A stretch of DNA of 64,000 nucleotides from Rhynchonema sp. JSB1_4 (Eukaryota; Nematoda; Chromadorea; Monhysterida; Xyalidae): contig JASAMV010004750.1 of assembly GCA_030248065.1 (NCBI GenBank), positions 57,910 to 121,909 of the forward strand, written 5' to 3'. Below are positions 57,065 to 64,000 of this stretch, in pieces. The notes under the pieces were generated by a model. The model searched no databases. It saw only the letters and a program-made list of their open reading frames with translations, and was not told where the DNA came from. Position 1 is the first letter of the stretch, and the number at the start of each line of letters is the position of its first letter. The translations under genes were made by a program, and so were the position numbers.

Positions 57065-57537
57065 CAGTGTAGTTCCCGGTTAGGAACTGAAACTTGGACT
57101 ACCCTCATTACTTGTCGAGGGGTAGTGGCGTAGTGTAGTGACAGGCCCATGTGTGGGAGATAAGTATGATGCGGGGTTGGGACCGGAAGCGCGAGAGGTA
57201 TGATTTTGGTCACCCAAAAGGCGAAAAAACACCGTTTTTGTGATACAATTTGGGCAAAAAATGAGGTAAAAACAGTACTTTTTCCAAATTTTCGCCAAAA
57301 ATCGTCTAAAAATAGGTAGTATGGGTGGGGATTTTTGGGAAAATAAGATCGAAAAACACCGATTTTTGCCCTAGAAAGGTATAAAATTGCTTGTGAGAGG
57401 TATGATTTGGAGTTGTGAGAGGTAAGTACTCAACCCCCCCCCCCACCCCCCCCCCTCGGGTTTTGTGGTAGGCAAGTACTGAGAGGGGGTTACCCCCCAA
57501 CCCCTCTGCCACTACTATGCCCGCAGGAACTACACTG
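57065..57537. repeat. Diverged hAT-like element
   Basis: Ends CAGTGTAGTTCCCGG (57,065) and AGGAACTACACTG (57,537) match the CAGTGTAGTTCC family, but the inside is unrelated (GTGAGAGGTATGATTTGG, C runs) and includes a second pair of ends (GTAGTGGCGTAGTG, GCCACTACTATG). Flanking 8-mers do not match, so it is composite or old. Confidence 0.5.
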
Positions 57538-57784
57538 GGTGGGGGTAGTATACCACGTCGGGGCGGGTAGGGTATCGTTTGGGGGAACCCCCTCCCAAAA
57601 CCCCCCAGCCACAGCACTGGACACTTGTGAGCGCTGAACCCTAAGTGATAAACAACCACACTTCAAATGGAGAACGCTGTTTTTGATTCTCTCCCGTTCG
57701 TTTTGGAGCGAGAGGCGGATTTTTTGGGGAACTAAATCGTGCGTGCCAAAACCAAAGAAAATAAATCAGCACATGTCTGAAATG

Positions 57785-58185
57785 GATCAACGTCGATGTT
57801 TCATCGTTCGCCTTTAGAAATCAGGCATGGATGATTTTCCAAAGATTTTTATCTCCTCTTCCCATACCCCCCATTAATAGAACCCCACCCCCAACCTTCA
57901 CCGTACCACAGATTAGTGGTATGGTAGGGCTGCGTTGTTGTGTCAAACGTTGTTTAAGCTTGCGTACACAACAGAACACAGCTTTTTAAGCATAATCGAC
58001 GCTGTTAAAGGTAGAAAATACCGAAAACAAGCCATTTTTAAGGGCATTATTAACAATGATTTTTTTCGTCGGGGGGCCAAATGAAAAATATAACCCCCCC
58101 AATAATTGACCCCCCCATAAATTGAACCCCCCAAAATGACCCCAGTGAAAAAATAGACCCCCCGGGTTCTATTTCCGACAATACG
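57785..58185. repeat. C-rich repeat related to 48.7-49.3 kb
   Basis: ATGGATGATTTTCCAAAGAT, TCTCCTCTTCCC and AATAATTGACCCCCCC blocks are inverted matches to 48,780-49,260. It ends with TTCTATTTCCGACAATACGG. No protein. Confidence 0.55.
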
Positions 58186-58349
58186 GTATCCACTTCGATT
58201 CGACCACGCACCACGTTGTTCGTTGTTGTTCTTTTTCTCTTCTAATTCGTAGCCTCCGTTCTGAACCCGGTTTAGAACTGGAATCGGGACGGGAACTTTG
58301 ATGGAAGACACATTGCTTCAATTGTAATCAGTTCATGCTGCAGAGGCCC

Positions 58350-58915
58350 TGGAGGGAAGACTTATTATGGATTTGAAAATAAAGCGGATTAAACGGAATC
58401 CCCGTAATGAGCTTTCCCCCAGGGCCGTTTCCCAGGAAGACTTATTATGCATGTTGTACATGTGCTCCACATGCATTCAGCCAAAGCCCAAGCCCAAGTT
58501 TAAGCCTAGAGCCAAGACTCAAGCCTTGGTTCAGGACCGAGTTCCAGCTTTAATCCGTTTAATCCGTTGTATTTTGAAAAAATAATGAGTCTTCCCCCAG
58601 CACGAAAAAAGGTAACTAGACACTTGTTGACTGTAAACAACTGTACAAAACACGGGGGTGCGTTTTGTACGCTTGTTGACTGTGTGACAAAAATAAATTA
58701 AGCACAGTTAAAGCATGCGTCAACAAGTGTACATTACAGCACGACTGTATTGTACACTTGTTGATTGTATGACATTTATGACAATAATGTTTGTGCAATC
58801 AACAAGTGTACAAAACAGCACGACTGTATTGTACACTTGTTGAATGTATGACAAAAATGACATTTATGACATATAGCATTTTGTGCAGTCATGTTTTGCG
58901 CACTTGTTGAGACTT
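58350..58915. repeat. ACACTTGTTGA repeat block, left copy
   Basis: 58,650-58,915 repeats TGTACACTTGTTGA, ATGACATTTATGACA and AAACAGCACGACTGTATTG in a unit near 79 bp. It is preceded by GGAAGACTTATTAT / ATAATGAGTCTTCC and GGATTAAACGGAAT / TTTAATCCGTTTAATCCG inverted words at 58,350-58,595. The whole block occurs in opposite order at 61.6-62.0 kb. Confidence 0.75.
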
Positions 58916-59033
58916 TCGTGTGCAGCTGTTTTCACAGAATTTGGGCGCTGAAAAACTGGACTTTCATCACGGCTTACCTTCTGTTTCCAGGGTAACTGTA
59001 CCGTTTTCAACGTGTTATGCAATCAAAAAGGTA

Positions 59034-59306
59034 TTGGTCGCACAATGACTTTATAAGAATTGGTCAATTTTTTTCCTGAATCGTAAAGAGGGACAGTGAC
59101 GGGGCAATGACGTTGCGTTGCGTGATCGCACACGAAGCATGTAGTAAAGAGAATGTTTCAGACCTGCGGCAACGTGGTTGATCTGCTAGATTATTCTCAG
59201 CTGAAAATGTTTTGTGAGAATCATAGATAGCACAGTGGTTAAGAGTGACTGAACGTGAAAATCAGGATTGATTTGATGAATTCTTATATAATCACTGTGC
59301 GACCAA
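59034..59306 (+). mobile_element. Tc1/mariner-like MITE, copy 1
   Basis: A 273-bp element with ends TTGGTCGCACAATGACT and TCACTGTGCGACCAA flanked by TA. It contains GACGGGGCAATGACGTTGCG and GAATGTTTCAGACCTGCGGC. Copies at 60,199-60,463 and (truncated) 60,820-60,944. The TA flanks suggest Tc1/mariner; no transposase. Confidence 0.78.
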
Positions 59307-59310
59307 TAGG

Positions 59311-59672
59311 TATAGTCCAGCCACGAACTCATGAGACGACTTATTTTGAAGTTGACTTGTGCGGATCCAATAATGTTCCGGTTCCACGTGTTTCGGAAAT
59401 GAAAGAAAGAGAAACGTATGTATTTTTTAAAGTACGCTCTCCACCTCGGTGCGTAAATTCCCTTTTGACTCCCAAAACATTTGTGTGTTGAACAACGCTG
59501 CTGTTCGCGTAAGCACGCAACAAATTGAGGTCAGCCAGCTGGAAGTTGTCATCATGTCTCTCAGCACGATCTCTTTCTTTTGTTTGCGAAAACCCGTGTA
59601 ACCGGTGCATTTTTGAGTCCGGCCAGGCAAGCTTTGAAAAAAGTCGTCTCATGAGCTGGTGGTTTGACTATA
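59311..59672 (+). mobile_element. MITE-1 family copy
   Basis: A 362-bp copy with ends TATAGTCCAGCCACGAACTC and GAGCTGGTGGTTTGACTATA, inserted four bases after the right end of the preceding TA-flanked MITE. Internal landmarks match the copy at 26,937-27,360. 59,680-60,190 beyond it shows no gene. Confidence 0.82.
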
Positions 59673-60198
59673 CAAGTTGCAACATGAGGTGATTCGAGGA
59701 AACATGAAAAAATGCACGCGGAAGAAAGCATGGTGGTAAAGCGATTTGTCACTGTTTATCAATTTGTTGCTGTTTTTGTTCGTGTGAAGTACTGAATTCA
59801 TGTGGTGTCACAAGTCCGGGCTTTCCACTGACCTGAAACGTAAAAATTGGCAAAATTTTACTCGACAACAGGCACAATTTGATGCACAGGATAATAATGC
59901 ACTTGAATATTGACTAACAGTGATGCACTCGAAGAAAGCACGAATCAGGAAAAAGAAAACAAAATTCAACGTGAAAATCCAACAACAAGATGGAACCCAC
60001 AAAGTAACATAATAATCTAGTGGTAATTGTACTGTTAATCATAATCTAATATCGGAGAAATCTCATAGGTCTCATAATGCATGATATGAGCTGACCTTCT
60101 GGGTATAATACATGGTTACTCAATCACTGAGAGAGTAGGCTGATAAGAACAGATGCAATCGTTCAATAATGGAGAGATTAAGCTGAGAAGAATAGATA

Positions 60199-60463
60199 TT
60201 GGTCGCACAATGACTATATAAGAATTGGTCAAATTTTTTTCCTGAATCGTGAAGAGGGAAAGTGACGGGGCAATGACGTTGCGTTGCGTGATCGCACACA
60301 AGGTATGTAGTAAAGAGAATGTTTCAGACCTGCGGCAACGTGGTTGATCTGCTTGATTATGTTTAGCTGAAAATGTTTTGTCAAAAATACAAGTAGCATA
60401 GTGGTTAAGGTTGAACCTGGAGATCAGGGTAGATGAATTCTGATTTAGTCATTGTGCGACCAA
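60199..60463 (+). mobile_element. Tc1/mariner-like MITE, copy 2
   Basis: Ends TTGGTCGCACAATGACT and GTCATTGTGCGACCAA with TA on both sides. Internal sequence is close to copy 1, including the ATGTTTCAG octamer at 60,321. Confidence 0.8.
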
Positions 60464-60546
60464 TACTGTGATTCAATCACAGAGAGATTTAGCTGATAAG
60501 AGCATAGATTTCAATCACCAAAATATAAACAGCAGGTCAGTTCAAA

Positions 60547-60740
60547 TCAATCGGCCTCCTCATCTGAGCTGAGATCTGGGAACAAGTCCCGACCACGGAG
60601 CGATGGTTCCGCTTGATACAACGCGACAACAGCACCAGTACGAGCGGCCTCGAGCACGTCATCCAGTTTCGTCTCGGTCACTCTGCGATCGTCGAACTCG
60701 GTCCACTTGTCATGCGTCAGGCAATACGTGATGTAGTGAC
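60547..60740 (-). CDS. USP-family deubiquitinase, C-terminal exon
   Basis: After the acceptor CCCCTGTTGCAG (60,741) the frame encodes (G)HYITYCLTHDKWTEFDD, RRVTETKLDDVLEA, ALYQAEPSLRGRDLF and ends DLSSDEEAD with stop at 60,547. GHY-x-AY-x(n)-W-x-x-FDD is the C-terminal catalytic box of ubiquitin-specific proteases: the His is catalytic and the later Asp is its usual partner. The terminal FY of the family (here LYQ) is near the end as expected. Only the last exon is visible; Cys-box exons are not found up to 64 kb in this pass, so the rest lies beyond long introns or this is a fragment. Confidence 0.68.
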
Positions 60741-60819
60741 CTGCAACAGGGGAACAACAAAGGGTGCATTGGTTTATTCATGACCGTGCACACCGCCACC
60801 GATGGGCAACGTGGGTGCT

Positions 60820-60944
60820 CTGCTGGATTATTTTCAGGAGAAAATGTTTTGCGAGAATCACAAGTAGCACAGTAGTTAAGAGTGACTGAACGTGAAAATC
60901 AGGATTGATTTTGATGAATTCTTATATGGTCATTGTGCGACCAA
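60820..60944 (+). mobile_element. Tc1/mariner-like MITE, copy 3 (5'-truncated)
   Basis: Matches the last 125 bp of the copies at 59,034 and 60,199 (AAAATGTTTTGCGAGAATCA to ATTGTGCGACCAA, then TA). The left half is missing. Confidence 0.7.
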
Positions 60945-61084
60945 TACCAAAGTTGAACTACCCTAACATTCCAAAAACGGACGACAAAAGGGTAAGCGGG
61001 AGGTTAGGTATGTCATCTGGTGTGAACAAAAAAGCAGCGGGATTAAGTAGTTGAACATGTCTATACATGTGCCTATACATCTAC

Positions 61085-61282
61085 CTTTTTCCCCCAATCC
61101 AGCTCTCCTTTCTCGATTTTCTGGGCTATTCGGTGGAATTTACGCAGCGCGCTTCCTTTCAAGCCAATGGTGGTCCCAGCTTTATTTCGAGTTTGCCGTC
61201 CTTCAAGAACGGGATCAATATTTTCACGATACTTGTCCGTGTAGTAGATTGCAGGGGCCTTGGTGGCCGGTTTTCGTGGCAT
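61085..61282 (-). CDS. First coding exon of an unrecognised basic protein
   Basis: ATG at 61,282 opens MPRKPATKAPAIYYTDKYRE, continues NIDPVLEGRQTRNKAGTTIG and ALRKFHRIAQKIEKGELDWG, and reaches the donor AAAAAG|GTAGAT at 61,085 in phase 0. Without splicing it would stop three codons later (69 residues). Rich in Lys/Arg with no signal peptide, so nuclear, ribosomal or mitochondrial roles are possible but unproven. It does not fit the phase of the USP exon next to it, so they are either different genes or separated by a missed exon. Confidence 0.5.
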
Positions 61283-61624
61283 GGCTTTGAAACAACAGAA
61301 CCAAACCTGTGCAAAACACCTGAAATACGGTAAACGGTGTAAAATATGCACGTAATTTTATACAAACTGTTCGAAATGCACCAAATTAACATTCAGTAAA
61401 CCCGTTCAGTGAAAATAAAAATATGTTTTGTGATAAAGTTCGTGCTGTGATTTGTCCTGCCTGCATGAAGCATCATTGATTTCAAAAAAAACCTGCAGAT
61501 CAGTAAAGAGCGGGAAAATCCAATTTCAAAAGCGCATCGATGTTTTGGGTTGTTCTTCACGTTCCGCCAAGTTATGTTCGTGCAGTTTGGTTGTTATAAT
61601 TCACCCAACTGCTGAATTCAGCGT

Positions 61625-61985
61625 TATTTGTCATAAATGTCATACATTCAACAAGCGTACAATACAGTCGTGCTGTTTTGTACACTTGTTGATTGCACAA
61701 ACATTATTGTCATAAATGTCATACATTCAACAAGTGTACAATACAGTCGTGCTGTTTTGTACACTTGTTGATTGCACAAACATTATTGTCATAAATGTCA
61801 TACATTCAACAAGTGTACAATACAGTCGTGCTGTTATGTACACTTGTTGATGCGTGTGACATTTATGACAAATATGACATTTATTATTTTTGTCATACAT
61901 TCAACAAGTGTCCACACACGCGAAAAAATCCGTTTAATCCGGTTAATCCGTTTAATCCGTTTTATTTATAATGAGTCTTCCAAGC
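61625..61985. repeat. ACACTTGTTGA repeat block, right copy
   Basis: Three units of about 79 bp (for example ACATTATTGTCATAAATGTC at 61,701 and 61,780) with CAACAAGTGTACAATACAGT and CGTGCTGTTTTGTACACTTG. Then come TTTAATCCGTTTAATCCG and ATAATGAGTCTTCC. It is an inverted copy of 58,350-58,915; the USP exon lies between them. 62,000-62,620 holds only short GATCGGGATCGGGAT runs and no gene. Confidence 0.8.
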
Positions 61986-62639
61986 GCGATCGGGAAGCCT
62001 GTCACTGTCTTGCCAACGGTATTTGTTTTGTTTTCCCTGAGGTCTTCAGGATGGTACTCTTCGGTTTCGTTTGAGATCTTTATCTGGATCCGTATTTCTC
62101 AACGGGATTAAAACTTTCCGGATCGGGATCGGGATTGATAATCGGAATCGAGATCGGGACTGCAGTTCTTGGTACAATATTAATGGTCAAATCGTTTGCA
62201 TCTTCACAAAGCCTTCACTACAATCTTAAATGTCTACCCTATACTTACTGATGAAAAAGGTTTTTTCTTGAAAAAAAACGAAATTAAACCGAAAAAACCA
62301 GGTCCATATGGGGTGTGCAAAAACACTGAAAACCTCAGCTGTAGCGAACATCCGTTTAGCGCTTAGGCTTGAAGCTGGTGGTGTAGCTATGTATGTACTG
62401 TTTTGATGGTTTTTCCCAGAGTGTTAAAAACACCATCTGACACCGGTAGTATTGCCTGTACGGACATCAAAATGCTTTGAAAACACCTTTGTTTGAGTTT
62501 CCCTATCCTTATACAACGGTTCCTTATTTCGTTTGTTTTTTCGGTTTTTTCCACAAAATATAAAAACTGGCTCTTTGATAAGCAGTCTACCCAGTCAAAA
62601 CAAGGAAGCCATGAGTGTTCGAACCAAAGGGTTAAAAAG

Positions 62640-64000
62640 GTCGGCGTGTCATAATGATTACGGTAGCCAACGCATAGTGCTCAGGGCTGGGGTCTTCGTT
62701 CATTATTGTTTTTGCTCGACGACCTTCGACGTTCGACTTTCCAGCAGCGAAGCGGCAGCCAGCCATCATGGTCATCATGGACATCATCACGTCGAAAAGA
62801 AGACCGCCAAATGGAAATGTTAGTTCCTGTTGCTGCAACCCGTTCGGGTTACGGTAGCTTTCAATGGTTTGGCGACATTTATGAACGCTAGTCATTGATG
62901 CGCGCATAATAAGGTTGATTTTTATAACTGTTTGATGAACCGGTAATCCTAAGCCTAACCATAGACTTAACCCTAAACATAAGCTTAATGGTGGCTTTAA
63001 CCTAAGTCTAAGCCTGAGAATAAGCCACATGACAATACGCGCACCAATGATCTGAGTGCATAAATGGCGCGAGACCATTTCGATCGGCAAAAGAGCTTCA
63101 AAGTTTTGAACTTCGGTTACCTGGGATACTCACCCGTAGCACAGGTTACCTGGGATACTCACCCGTAGCACAACAGTGCCTTGGCCTGAAAAGTCACGAG
63201 AGCATATATCACTGGCTTTGGGCCTGATCCTTTAGTCAAAATCTGTTCAGGTTGATCACTCGTTGATTACGCCTGCAAGAGAAACGTCTCCGTATGTCAC
63301 TAGCCAAATGCGAAAGTAAATTACGAAAACAACGTGCCAGCGATGTTCGAAACAACACAACTGATGCGTCAATGCGCTCGTCGCTGGTCCAAACGATTGC
63401 TTTTTCTCTGCCGACTACACGACAAACAAGTTCGTGCTGTTTTTTAAACACGGGGTGACTCATGTCCACAGCAATGATTAACGTTACAGAATCTGTACTC
63501 CTCAGCTCGGGCATCTCTGCTAAACAGTGTCAGCCTTGTTTAGCGTCAAAAGCAGAAAAACTTTCCACGTGTCAAGATTACGGTAGACGATACATACTGT
63601 AAGGATGCAAAAACCTTCTAGCCGGAGCTTCGTTCATTATTATTGTTTTTGATCGACGACGACGACCTTCGACGTTCGACTTTCCAGCAGCGAGGTCGCG
63701 GCCAGCCGTCATGGACATCATCACGCCGGAAAAAAAAGCGCCAAATGGAAATGCTACTTGCCGTTGCTGCTTTGGGTTGGAGTGTTCGGATTACGGTAGC
63801 TGGCGACACTGATGATCGCTAGTCGTTGATCCGCGCATAAGAAGCTTGATTTTTTATCATACACAGCACAGTGGTTCCTTGGCCTGAAAAGGCACGGGCG
63901 ATACACCACTGGTTTACCTAATCTCTGTCCTGAGCCTGCTCAGTTATAGTCAACATACGTTCAGGTTGATGACTAGTCGGTGACGCCGGCAAGAGAAACG
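62640..64000 (+). repeat. Diverged tandem duplication at right edge
   Basis: 62,640-62,930 matches 63,575-63,860 (GACCTTCGACGTTCGACTTT, CCAGCAGCGA, GGACATCATCACG, GCCAAATGGAAATG). 63,183-63,300 matches 63,876-64,000 (CCTTGGCCTGAAAAG, TTCAGGTTGATGACT, GGCAAGAGAAACG). A 15-bp unit CACCCGTAGCACA with TTACCTGGGATACT is doubled at 63,118-63,170. A minus-strand open frame at 63,236-63,514 (VTLIIAVDMSHPVFKKQHEL) looks partly coding but has no partner in the second copy. The repeat continues beyond the window. Confidence 0.6.

Noticed and set aside
61772..62074. HKHYCHKCHTFNK repeats resembling a zinc finger
   Set aside because: Product of the 79-bp repeat on one strand; the same peptide appears antisense at 58.7 kb.

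Overview
The window is gene-poor, repeat-rich nuclear DNA from an animal with compact GT-AG introns. A nematode is the best guess. Interstitial TTAGGC-type telomere units occur near 12.1, 30.4 and 63.0 kb. The best gene is a PAN-plus-zona-pellucida apical matrix protein of the NOAH/NompA type, which is an ecdysozoan architecture. The octamer ATGTTTCA, one base from the C. elegans 21U-RNA promoter core CTGTTTCA, is far above chance. None of this proves the species.

Layout. At 0-9.8 kb and 18.0-26.8 kb lie two copies of a diverged segmental duplication; each ends in a nearly identical 461-nt coding exon. Copy A also carries several MITEs, a 311-bp pure AC microsatellite and a long palindrome. 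Copy B has been split by a 4.8-kb foldback-like element made of inverted arrays of a 139-bp satellite; the middle of that element looks like badly resolved assembly. Between the copies, at 11.4-15.5 kb (minus), is a partial gene for a cysteine-patterned, sushi-like secreted protein, interrupted by MITEs and a tRNA-like sequence.

At 28.9-42.1 kb (minus) a complete 21-exon gene can be assembled by hand: signal peptide, three PAN domains, a linker, a ZP domain, an Asn/Arg tract with a furin-like site, and a C-terminal membrane helix. All splice phases agree and the exons total 3171 nt. At 43.3-48.1 kb (minus) are the last six exons of a BED-type zinc-finger nuclear protein. From 48 to 52 kb the sequence is nested hAT-type MITEs, a truncated LINE and G/C-rich repeats. 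At 52.4-53.8 kb (plus) is the neck and first part of the motor of a kinesin-13, ending just past the P-loop. At 54.7-57.0 kb (minus) lie a small intact ORF and a decayed MULE-type transposase gene with two FAR1-like zinc modules, a frameshift and an early stop. The last 7 kb hold Tc/mariner-like MITEs, a 79-bp repeat family, one exon of a USP deubiquitinase and one unrecognised start exon.

There is no operon-like co-organisation. The clear functional units are one extracellular matrix gene, one nuclear zinc-finger gene and several fragments, set in a dense field of non-autonomous palindromic transposons.
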